Part shown: one piece after another, positions 7,735-13,997 of the stretch
Layout of the letters: every line of letters starts with the position of its first letter
Position numbering within the stretch: the first letter of the stretch is position 1
From: Alphaproteobacteria bacterium
GTDB lineage: Bacteria > Pseudomonadota > Alphaproteobacteria > Sphingomonadales > Sphingomonadaceae
Length of the DNA: 23,567 nt
NCBI GenBank assembly: GCA_016650315.1
Contig: JAENVZ010000079.1
Location: forward strand, 1 to 23,567
Reading direction: 5' to 3'
Notes under the pieces: model-generated
Databases searched by the model: none
Seen by the model: the letters and a program-made list of their open reading frames with translations, nothing else
What the model was told of the DNA's origin: nothing
Translations under genes and position numbers: made by a program

Positions 7735-8454
7735 TTATGCTGTGCGCTTGGTCGCGCTCTGGACGTGTTGCGTTCGCGCGGCGGGCTGGACATGCCGGAA
7801 CAGGTGGCGGCGGCCTTCCTCGTCGAAGGCATTGAAACTATACTGTTCCCGCAGCGCCATAGCCCGGATGGCTGCGGGGCGCTCGCTGATCTTCGCAACG
7901 TGGCGATGGAGATGGGTGAATTCCTGGGCGGCTTCTTCGCCGAGCGACGTGGCGACACTGCGCCCCCAGCCCCATACCGCCATATCAACGATCGTGTAAC
8001 AATCGCCGATCATCCATTCCCGGTCGGCCAGATGGGTGTCCAGGATTTTGTAATGTCGGTGTGCCTCGAATGTATAGCGCCCCAGCGCATAGTCTTTCGG
8101 CTCCGGAGCGAAGTGACGGAAATGCACGGCCTGACCGCAGTAGGGGCCGACGCCGGTCGCGACGAACATAAGCCAGGACAAAAGCTGGGCGCGGTCGGCG
8201 GGCGTATCGGCGGACAGGAATTGACAGCTTTTCTCGGCAAGGTAGAGCAGGATGGCATTGCTATCGAAGACGACAGCATCACCATCGACAAGCGCGGGCA
8301 ACTTGTTATTGGGGTTGATCGCAGTAAATGTCGGCGAGAACTGCTCGCCTCGGGCGGGATCGACCGGGATCACTTCATATTCAAGTCCCGTTTCCTCCAG
8401 AAGAAGTGCCACCTTCATCGGATTTGGACCCGGATTGAAATAGAATCTTATCAT
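7735..8454 (-). CDS. glutathione S-transferase, Nu-class-like
   Basis: Soluble glutathione S-transferase, 239 aa. The N-terminal thioredoxin-fold domain (about 1-80) opens with FYFNPGPNPMKVALLLEE, matching the PTPNGHKVTLFLEE pattern of Nu-class YfcG/Ure2p-like enzymes with N11. NNKLPALVDG (49-58) has the cis-Pro, and VFDSNAILLYLAEK (62-75) has the D-S pair binding the gamma-glutamyl group. The helical C-terminal domain follows, with DREWMIGDCYTIVDMAVWGW. I start at the ATG preceded by a GGAAGGAATACGAGGGA purine tract; the frame stays open upstream but that part is not GST-like. It is the first gene of the minus-strand cluster, 86 bases before the dioxygenase. Roles for GSTs in such clusters include dehalogenation, isomerisation, ether cleavage (a Nu-class GST in Novosphingobium cleaves beta-aryl ethers) and detoxification. 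The specific role is open. Confidence 0.9.
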   Translation of the reverse strand: MIRFYFNPGPNPMKVALLLEETGLEYEVIPVDPARGEQFSPTFTAINPNNKLPALVDGDAVVFDSNAILLYLAEKSCQFLSADTPADRAQLLSWLMFVATGVGPYCGQAVHFRHFAPEPKDYALGRYTFEAHRHYKILDTHLADREWMIGDCYTIVDMAVWGWGRSVATSLGEEAAQEFTHLHRHVAKISERPAAIRAMALREQYSFNAFDEEGRRHLFRHVQPAARTQHVQSATKRTA

Positions 8455-8529
8455 TCCCTCGTATTCCTTCCAATCACCGTGCGTTCGTAAAGGCGCAGCC
8501 TGCAACGACTCCGGACGCATCTCATGCGA

Positions 8530-8580
8530 AGGGTGTGTATTACATATTGTATGGCCGTTCAAATAATATATATGATGTCC
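8530..8580. promoter_or_regulatory. AT-rich divergent promoter region with inverted repeat
   Basis: The 265-base gap between the divergent GST and dehydrogenase starts has an AT-rich core unlike its surroundings. On the plus strand, TTACAT (8540-8545) and TAATAT (8564-8569) are 18 bases apart, a plausible -35/-10 pair. On the minus strand, TTGAAC (8562-8557) and TACACA (8539-8534) are 17 apart. The inverted repeat TACA-TAT-TGTA (8541-8551) overlaps the plus-strand -35 and lies in the minus-strand spacer, where a bound regulator could control both directions. No regulator gene is in the window. This is pattern reading only. Confidence 0.4.
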
Positions 8581-8719
8581 GGCAAGCGGAATGAAGCTTG
8601 CCGCACCGATTCGCGGCAATGACGGCTTTTTTGCGGAGCATGGCGTTGGACGCTTGGATGGACTATGCTCAACGTAAATGCGAGCTGGCCAAAGTGCCTG
8701 CCCATGGAGAGGCGAGAGG

Positions 8720-9628
8720 ATGAATGAAGCAGGTGAGATGACGATCCCCGTGGGGTATATCGGTCTTGGTACGATGGGCGAGCCGATGGCGCGAAACATT
8801 CTCGCCGCAGGCTTTTCGACCTGGGTTTATGACGTCAATGAGCTTGCGGTGGCCCGGCTGGTCGAAGCGGGAGCCACGGTCGCAGGCTCGCCGCGCGAAC
8901 TGGCAGCGAATTGCCGGGTCGTGATGGTCAACGTCGTGAACGACGCGCAAGTGGAACAGGTCATATGCGCGGCCGACACCGGACTCATTGATGCACTCGG
9001 CGAGGGGAGTGTCGTCGTCGTGCACAGCACCGTCCATCCCGATACTTGCAGGCGGCTGGCGGGTGAAGTTGCCAAGCGGGGTGTCGGACTGATCGACGCG
9101 CCGTTCACCGGTGGCGCCGCCGCCGCCGCGGCGGGAACGTTGTCGCTTCTGGTGGGCGGAAAGGATTGGTGCGTCGAGAAGGCCCGTCCGGTGCTCGAGG
9201 CGGAGGGCGTGATTACCCACCTCGGCGACGTCGGAACCGGCGAACTCGCCAAGCTGGGCAACAATCTCGTCATCGGCATCACTATTCATGCGGTTCACGA
9301 AGCGATCCGGTTGGCGGTGAGCGCTGGACTCGATAGCGAGACGATGCTCGCAGTTCTGACTAGCGGTGCGGCGGATTGCTGGGCCGCGCGCAACTGGGAT
9401 TCGGTTGGCAAGATGACCGCCGTATACCCAGGCGGCGCAGAGGGTCTTGCCGCACTAACCCACAAGGATCTCAGCCTAGCCATGAAGGTTGCGCAGGATC
9501 ACGGGGTCCGGTTGCGCATTACCGAACAGGCAGCCATGGACCTGCATGAACCTTATCTCAGCGCGTTTAGCCGATTGTCAGCGAAGGCGGATGTGCCTGC
9601 GGATCGGGGCGGTGACGTTTCGGGATAA
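8720..9628 (+). CDS. NAD(P)-dependent beta-hydroxyacid dehydrogenase (3-hydroxyisobutyrate dehydrogenase family)
   Basis: Beta-hydroxyacid dehydrogenase of the 3-hydroxyisobutyrate/tartronate semialdehyde reductase family, 302 aa, full length. The N-terminal Rossmann motif is VGYIGLGTMGEPMARN (11-26). VVHSTVHPDT corresponds to the substrate-binding segment, DAPFTGG (127-132 region) to the family DAPVSGG, and the catalytic Lys is K178 in GELAKLGNNL. The start chosen has GGAGA about nine bases upstream; an upstream in-frame ATG would add a non-conserved leader. It is transcribed away from the catabolic cluster but shares its promoter region, so co-regulation is likely. It could oxidise a 3-hydroxyacid made by the CoA module, or reduce a semialdehyde. 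The family is clear, the substrate is not. Confidence 0.92.
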   Translation: MNEAGEMTIPVGYIGLGTMGEPMARNILAAGFSTWVYDVNELAVARLVEAGATVAGSPRELAANCRVVMVNVVNDAQVEQVICAADTGLIDALGEGSVVVVHSTVHPDTCRRLAGEVAKRGVGLIDAPFTGGAAAAAAGTLSLLVGGKDWCVEKARPVLEAEGVITHLGDVGTGELAKLGNNLVIGITIHAVHEAIRLAVSAGLDSETMLAVLTSGAADCWAARNWDSVGKMTAVYPGGAEGLAALTHKDLSLAMKVAQDHGVRLRITEQAAMDLHEPYLSAFSRLSAKADVPADRGGDVSG

Positions 9629-9729
9629 TGCAAGCTGGCTCGGTTCGGGGCTGAATGTCAAATGGGTGCTGTCAGTCTAACCGCAACCTGTCTCTGTCAA
9701 CGGCCAATCACTTGGTTAGAGAGACGAGA

Positions 9730-9780
9730 ATGCAACCCTTTTCCTTCAAGCGAAATCGCTTCCCGCCAGACGTGATCCGG
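9730..9780 (+). pseudogene. N-terminal remnant of an IS6-family-like transposase
   Basis: An ATG opens a 17-codon stretch containing FKRNRFPPDVIR, which resembles the conserved start of IS6-family transposases (forms such as FKRHRFPPEIIRHAVW). The resemblance stops there: the frame runs directly into sequence that looks like a tyrosine integrase, and neither a DDE domain nor terminal inverted repeats are visible. I read it as a leftover from an insertion and deletion event. The match is short and recalled from family knowledge, so chance is possible. Confidence 0.4.
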
Positions 9781-10014
9781 CTCCGCATCGGTATGGTGCT
9801 CAATTATGCACATGGCGAGGGATGGCGCGCGAGCGAGGCGCCGGTGCGGGCCGTCTCGCCGGTGCTCTCCAGGCAGCCGGCGGCAGGCAACTTTCCGGCC
9901 ATGCCCTACAAGGAGGTTCCATGATTCGTTGCGAGCTTGCGCGAAAAGCCCGAGACGGTGGGGCGTCTGGCATTGCTGTTTCTCATCTATAGCCAAGTGA
10001 CTGAAATGGTTGGC
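9781..10014 (+). pseudogene. degraded P4-type tyrosine integrase fragment
   Basis: Seventy-eight codons in one frame, interrupted by an in-frame TGA at 9922-9924, read like the end of the core-binding domain and the start of the catalytic domain of P4-type (island) tyrosine recombinases. LRIGMVLNYAHGEGWRASE matches the typical RIExVLxYAxxRGWRxGE helix, LSRQPAAGNFPAMPYKEVP the typical linker, and FVASLREKPETVGRLAL the first catalytic-domain helix. At LIYSQVTEMVG, where family members read LTAARTGEVIG, the catalytic Arg is lost. The His-x-x-Arg and Tyr motifs are absent, because the reading frame diverges and stops at 10083. The fragment points at the 3' end of tRNA-Lys about 80 bases away, the expected position for an island integrase. 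It is non-functional. Confidence 0.72.
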
Positions 10015-10067
10015 ACGCAAGGTCACAAAAATGGTCACACTAAAGGGCATCCGACGCTCTTTCTTGT

Positions 10068-10104
10068 GAAATATGGTGAGTAAGTTATTGAAATATATGG
10101 TGAG
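10068..10104. repeat. short direct repeat touching the tRNA-Lys 3' end
   Basis: ATATGGTGAG occurs at 10071-10080 and again at 10095-10104. The second copy includes the last seven bases of the tRNA-Lys gene (CCA end and discriminator on the minus strand). With flanks, TGAAATATGGTGAG and TGAAATATATGGTGAG differ by one extra AT. It could be a trace of integration or excision at the tRNA end, or a simple local duplication. It is too short to call an attachment site. Confidence 0.35.
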
Positions 10105-10173
10105 CCCTGCTGGATTCGAACCAGCGACCTACTGATTAAAAGTCAGTTGCTCTACCGACTGAGCTAAGGGCCC
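10098..10173 (-). tRNA. tRNA-Lys (anticodon TTT)
   Basis: A 76-base tRNA on the minus strand. The acceptor stem GGGCCCT pairs with AGGGCTC (one G-U), followed by discriminator A and an encoded CCA. The D arm is GCTCAGTCGGTAGAGC, the anticodon arm CTGACTTTTAATCAG with TTT, and the T arm CTGGTTCGAATCCAG with the TTCGAAT loop. All arms fold fully, so the gene is intact despite the integrase remnant at its 3' side. It lies just downstream of folK on the same strand. Confidence 0.97.
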
Positions 10174-10218
10174 CCTATGACCGTCCGGCAGTGGTTGACG
10201 GTGGGAGAGGCGCTTCCC

Positions 10219-10728
10219 CTAGTCAGGCTTTTCCCTGCGGTCAACCGGCTTTGGCTTTTTTAACCGGGCATGAAGGTGGCGTGTCGTCAATCCTGTCACC
10301 GGGTCACGCCATCGCGGGACGACCTGAACCATGGGATCCAGCACGAAAGCACGCTTGCGAAAGGCTGGGTGGGGGATGATAACCTGCCTGTCCACCCACA
10401 TACCTCCCGACCATAATATAATGTCGAGATCAAGCGTACGCGTGCCCCAGCGTTGACCCGTGCGTCGCCCGAAATTCTGCTCGATGCGTTTCAGGCAGTC
10501 CAGAAGTTCAAACGGCGGCAAATTCGTTTTTACAAGGGCTACGGCATTGGCAAACGTGCGACGCGAGGGACCTATAGGAGGCGTCATTATAATCGGTGAA
10601 GCAACGCACAGGCATATATTCTGTCTGTTCAACTCATGCAGTGCCGCCGAAATCACACCACGCGGCCCGCCATGGCGGGCATGAGGCCGGTTGGATCCAA
10701 GTGCGATGACGTAGCGTGCTTTTGGCAT
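10219..10728 (-). CDS. folK: 2-amino-4-hydroxy-6-hydroxymethyldihydropteridine diphosphokinase
   Basis: HPPK of folate biosynthesis, 169 aa, transferring pyrophosphate from ATP to 6-hydroxymethyl-7,8-dihydropterin. The N-terminus reads YVIALGSNRPHARHG, matching the family LGSN loop. The diagnostic signature RWGTRTLDLDIILW (93-106) includes the two Mg-binding Asp. IPHPAFRKRAFVLDPM follows as expected. The ATG is the only sensible start; its ribosome binding site is weak, with GGAG about 16 bases upstream. The C-terminal tail is basic (LHARLKKPKPVDRREK), a little longer than in E. coli FolK. Intergenic sequence of 300 bases lies upstream and tRNA-Lys downstream. No other folate genes are in the window. 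Confidence 0.95.
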   Translation of the reverse strand: MPKARYVIALGSNRPHARHGGPRGVISAALHELNRQNICLCVASPIIMTPPIGPSRRTFANAVALVKTNLPPFELLDCLKRIEQNFGRRTGQRWGTRTLDLDIILWSGGMWVDRQVIIPHPAFRKRAFVLDPMVQVVPRWRDPVTGLTTRHLHARLKKPKPVDRREKPD

Positions 10729-11028
10729 GCAATCGCGCCTATCTCCGGGGTGTCGTGAATGAAAGCTCCATTTGACACACCAAGGACGGCGTTATTCGGA
10801 TTTTCCATGAAATCATGCTATAAATCGGTTTGACGGATCGCCAGAGATGGAGACTAACCCGCTGGTTTGACACATGTCACCCCAAAGCAGTCCATGTCGT
10901 GGACGGACATTCCGCGACGGGAGGCCTGGCCCGATGAAAGAGGCGTTATCAGCATATTTCCGTTCCCGCTGGAGTTCGGGAGTTTACTGAAGGGCCTTGG
11001 TGCCGGGAAAGAGTAACCAGAATGCAGC
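10729..11028. other. 300-base gap between hemA and folK, no recognised gene
   Basis: Minus-strand sequence here separates the end of hemA from folK and should hold the folK promoter. On the plus strand there are two TTGACACA elements (10772-10779 and 10867-10874). The second forms an inverted repeat TGACA-CA-TGTCA (10868-10879). No good -10 lies 16-18 bases after either. A plus-strand frame of 38 codons from about 10874 to 10987 has no recognisable protein character. I see no known riboswitch or small-RNA motif. Confidence 0.4.
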
Positions 11029-12249
11029 TTATGCTGCCCGTTGCAACTCCAGTTTCATCCTGCCCCAGATTTCAACCAGAGCCGCCGTCAAATCGTGCAT
11101 CATCGCCGCATCATGCGTCGGTCCCGGCGTGAAGCGCAGCCTCTCGGTGCCGCGTGGTACGGTGGGGAAATTGATCGGCTGCACATAAACGCCATATTCA
11201 GCGAGCAGGATGTCGCTGATCCGCTTTGCCTTGATCGGGTCGCCGACCATCAGCGGCACAATATGTGTCGTCGATGGCATGACCGGAAGACCGGCCCCTG
11301 CAAACAGGTCCTTGAGCATCTGCGCCGCGGCCTGCTGACCCTCGCGCTCCTCGCTGGACGCCTTCAAATGGCGCACGCTGGCCAAAGCGCCAGCGACCAG
11401 TACCGGCGACAGGCTGGTCGTAAAGATGAAACCGGGGGCATAGGAACGGATGACGTCTATAATCACTTTGTCGGTGGCAATATAGCCGCCCATCACGCCG
11501 AATGCCTTGCCCAGCGTACCTTCGATGATGGTGACACGGTCTGCCACTTCGTCGCGGTCGGAAATGCCGCCGCCGCGCTTGCCATACATGCCCACGGCAT
11601 GCACTTCGTCCAGATAGGTGAGCGCATTGAATTCATCAGCCAGATCACACAGTTCCGCGATAGGCGCGACATCGCCATCCATCGAATAGACCGATTCAAA
11701 AGCGATCAGCTTGGGCGCTTCGGGATCGGCGGCTTCCAGCAATTCGCGCAAGTGCGCAACGTCATTGTGGCGGAATACCTGCTTTTCGCAGCCTGAATTA
11801 CGAATGCCGGCGATCATGGACGCATGGTTGAGCGCATCGGAAAAGATGATGCAGCCCGGCAGTATTTTTGCCAGCGTCGAAAGCGTCGCGTCGTTGGACA
11901 CATAGCCGCTGGTGAACAGCAGCGCGCCTTCCTTGCCATGCAGATCGGCAAGTTCAGCCTCCAGATCGACATGATAATGCGTATTGCCGCCAATATTGCG
12001 CGTGCCGCCGGAACCCGCACCCACATCGTGAAGCGCATCCTCCATCGCGGTCACGACCTTGGGATGTTGCCCCATGGCGAGATAATCGTTGGAGCACCAG
12101 ACGGTGATCGGCTTTGGTCCATTATGTCCGGCAAAGCAGCGGGCATTGGGATAGGAACCCTTGTTCCGCAAAATATCGATGAACACGCGATAGCGGCCTT
12201 CGCCATGAAGCCGGTTAATCGCCTGCGAAAATATATGCTGATAGTTCAC
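11029..12249 (-). CDS. hemA: 5-aminolevulinate synthase
   Basis: PLP-dependent ALA synthase, 406 aa, condensing glycine and succinyl-CoA in the C4 (Shemin) route to haem. This route is characteristic of alphaproteobacteria. The PLP lysine is K248 in [11 protein letters not shown], the same number as in Rhodobacter capsulatus; D214 in YLDEVHAVG binds the pyridine nitrogen. [10 protein letters not shown] (51-60), [11 protein letters not shown] (79-89) and [11 protein letters not shown] are the usual substrate and cofactor loops. The ribosome binding site is weak (AAGG about 13 bases before the ATG), and a leader hairpin lies upstream, so translation may be modulated. The paralogue 2-amino-3-ketobutyrate ligase is excluded by the C-terminal ALAS pattern [13 protein letters not shown]. 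It follows murI on the same strand after a 182-base gap. Confidence 0.98.
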   Translation of the reverse strand: MNYQHIFSQAINRLHGEGRYRVFIDILRNKGSYPNARCFAGHNGPKPITVWCSNDYLAMGQHPKVVTAMEDALHDVGAGSGGTRNIGGNTHYHVDLEAELADLHGKEGALLFTSGYVSNDATLSTLAKILPGCIIFSDALNHASMIAGIRNSGCEKQVFRHNDVAHLRELLEAADPEAPKLIAFESVYSMDGDVAPIAELCDLADEFNALTYLDEVHAVGMYGKRGGGISDRDEVADRVTIIEGTLGKAFGVMGGYIATDKVIIDVIRSYAPGFIFTTSLSPVLVAGALASVRHLKASSEEREGQQAAAQMLKDLFAGAGLPVMPSTTHIVPLMVGDPIKAKRISDILLAEYGVYVQPINFPTVPRGTERLRFTPGPTHDAAMMHDLTAALVEIWGRMKLELQRAA

Positions 12250-12299
12250 TTAATACCTTGCCCGCAGCCCTTGGCCTGTCCGTACCATGCGCCAATACC

Positions 12300-12323
12300 T
12301 GCTGGAAGACTGTTTTTCCAGCA
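12300..12323 (-). promoter_or_regulatory. hairpin in the murI-hemA gap
   Basis: On the minus strand TGCTGGAA and TTCCAGCA form a perfect 8-bp stem around an 8-base loop, about 50 bases before the hemA ATG. There is no T-run after it in the minus direction, so it is not a standard terminator. If hemA is transcribed from further upstream it would lie in the 5' leader. The structure is seen; any regulatory effect is inferred. Confidence 0.35.
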
Positions 12324-12431
12324 AGAACCGCTCGCAATAAACAGATAATCCGCAGTAACGTCATTAATCCAAGGAACAAGACATATGCCAATGATGAAAA
12401 TTTGACAGCGTGATAGCGGGCCTTGCGCCGC

Positions 12432-13232
12432 TTACAGCCCTTTAATCTCCATCAGGCCATATCCAGCCAGGGCCGGGGCCAGCGCCTGAATATCGGGACC
12501 CAGCCGGGTAAAGACAGCAATGCCTTCGACCGGGTGACCGGGCCATGCCTGACCTTGCGTAAGGTAGGCGATCCGACGCGCAATTCCGTCGCCGCCATGC
12601 ATGAAGGTCAAAGGGCGGGGGCTTGCGGCGGCAAGTTCCTCTTCGACCAGCGGGAAATGCGTGCAGGCGAGCACGACAATATCCATGCGGTCGCCGCCTT
12701 CCTGCTCCAGCAACCCGGCCAATGCCCGGGACGCTATATCTGGGTCGAGCGGTTCGCCCCGTAATTTGGCTTCCGCCAGATCTACAAGTTCGGAGCTGCC
12801 GTGGCGCAACACGGTGCAGTCCGCGCCAAATTCCTGCGCCAGTCGATCGACATAGGGCTGGCGCACGGTCGCCTGCGTGCCCAGCACCCCGATCACACGG
12901 CTTTTGGACCCCAGTGCGGCAGGCTTGACTGCCGGGACTGTGCCGACGACGGGAATATCGAGTGCCGCCCTGATAACGGACAATGCAATGGTCGATGCAG
13001 TATTGCAGGCAATGACGGCAAGGCGCGGACGGTATCGTTCCACCAACCGTCCCAGCAACGCCGGAACCCGCGCGGCGATTTCCGCCTCGGTCTTTGTACC
13101 ATAGGGATAGAAGGCGGAATCGGCAACATAAACGACGGGCGCATTCGGCAGCAACGTTCGCGTAGGAGCCAAAATCGACAATCCGCCGACGCCGGAATCG
13201 AAAAAAAGCAGGGGCGCGGTTTCAGGGATCAT
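12432..13232 (-). CDS. murI: glutamate racemase
   Basis: Cofactor-independent glutamate racemase, 266 aa, supplying D-glutamate for peptidoglycan. The N-terminal signature is FFDSGVGGLSIL (10-21), with the conserved Asp and Ser of the substrate pocket. The two catalytic Cys are C76 in VIACNTAS and C190 in VLACTHFPL, each followed by the expected Thr. YVADSAFYPYG corresponds to the family D-x-x-x-x-PYG loop. The ATG start is preceded by GGATATAG, a weak ribosome binding site. It is divergent from plsY across 169 bases. Aspartate racemase relatives lack this exact paired-Cys context, so the call is firm. Confidence 0.97.
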   Translation of the reverse strand: MIPETAPLLFFDSGVGGLSILAPTRTLLPNAPVVYVADSAFYPYGTKTEAEIAARVPALLGRLVERYRPRLAVIACNTASTIALSVIRAALDIPVVGTVPAVKPAALGSKSRVIGVLGTQATVRQPYVDRLAQEFGADCTVLRHGSSELVDLAEAKLRGEPLDPDIASRALAGLLEQEGGDRMDIVVLACTHFPLVEEELAAASPRPLTFMHGGDGIARRIAYLTQGQAWPGHPVEGIAVFTRLGPDIQALAPALAGYGLMEIKGL

Positions 13233-13342
13233 CTATATCCGAAATGTTGTTGGCGGTGTGTTGCCTTTTAACGATCCACCCGCACTTGTCGAAGAATATT
13301 CCTATCTTATCGCTGCCCTGCACTCGTTTTCATCCCTTCGTC

Positions 13343-13371
13343 ATTGCGGCAACGCAATAAGAGTCTATAGT
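13343..13371 (+). promoter_or_regulatory. candidate plsY promoter overlapping an inverted repeat
   Basis: TTGCGG (13344-13349) and TATAGT (13366-13371) are 16 bases apart, a good sigma-70-type pair about 30 bases before the plsY start. The inverted repeat ATTGCG-GCAA-CGCAAT (13343-13358, 6-bp arms, 4-base spacer) covers the -35, so a bound repressor would block this promoter. The murI promoter should be in the same gap on the other strand, but I see no clear pair for it. Confidence 0.5.
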
Positions 13372-13401
13372 TAACCGGGCAGAGGGCAAGAGTGGGACTT
13401 C

Positions 13402-13995
13402 ATGAACATTATGTGGCTTCCGGCGACAGCGCTTGTGCTGGGCTATCTGCTCGGTTCGATTCCGTTCGGCCTGTTGCTGACCAGGGCGGCTGGTGGGGGC
13501 GATTTACGCAAGATCGGGTCGGGCAATATCGGCGCTACCAATGTGCTGCGCACCGGCAGGAAGGGGATTGCCGCAGCAACTCTGCTATTTGACATCGGCA
13601 AGGGCGTGGCCGCTGTGCTCGTCGGCGCTATCCTGATGGATGGTGGCGGGGTTCTGGGCGGCGCGGGTGCGTTTTTCGGTCATTGCTATCCCGTGTGGCT
13701 CAAATTCAAGGGGGGGAAGGGCGTTGCGACCTATTTGGGTATTGCCTTGGCCCTGAACTGGTCCTGCGGCCTTGTTTATGCGGTAGTATGGATTTTGACC
13801 TTTCTCCTGCTGCGCTATTCATCGGTCGGGGGGATGCTTGCCGCTATTTCCGTGCCGGTAAGTGCGGCAGCCTTTGGCCATTTCGAACTGGTTCCGCTCT
13901 TTCTCGCCCTCACGCTGGTCGTATTGTGGAAACACCGCGGAAATATCATGCGGCTCCTTACGGGCACTGAACCCAAGGTGGGCCGAACACATTGA
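13402..13995 (+). CDS. plsY: acyl-phosphate glycerol-3-phosphate acyltransferase
   Basis: Membrane acyltransferase PlsY, 197 aa, making lysophosphatidate from acyl-phosphate and glycerol-3-phosphate. About five membrane segments are visible. The three family motifs are present: LGSIPFGLLLTR (17-28), GSGNIGATNVLRTG with the glycine-rich phosphate loop, and KFKGGKGVATYLG. FFGHCYPVWLKF precedes the third motif, as usual. The start is the ATG after a GTGGGACTTC leader. The stop overlaps the preceding bases of dprA (TTGAGAATG), and the run plsY-dprA-topA suggests one transcript. Nothing is unusual in the sequence. Confidence 0.96.
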   Translation: MNIMWLPATALVLGYLLGSIPFGLLLTRAAGGGDLRKIGSGNIGATNVLRTGRKGIAAATLLFDIGKGVAAVLVGAILMDGGGVLGGAGAFFGHCYPVWLKFKGGKGVATYLGIALALNWSCGLVYAVVWILTFLLLRYSSVGGMLAAISVPVSAAAFGHFELVPLFLALTLVVLWKHRGNIMRLLTGTEPKVGRTH

Positions 13996-13997
13996 GA

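Noticed and set aside
9676..9720. Inverted repeat TCTAACC ... GGTTAGA after the dehydrogenase gene
   Set aside because: Only 7-bp arms with a 31-base gap and no T-run; too weak for a terminator or an insertion-sequence end.
9697..10050. Minus-strand 117-codon frame across the integrase scar
   Set aside because: No protein similarity recognised, whereas the plus strand reads as integrase pieces.
10180..10210. Possible terminator between folK and tRNA-Lys (ACCGTC ... GACGGT)
   Set aside because: 6-bp stem with an 11-base loop and no T-run in the direction of transcription.
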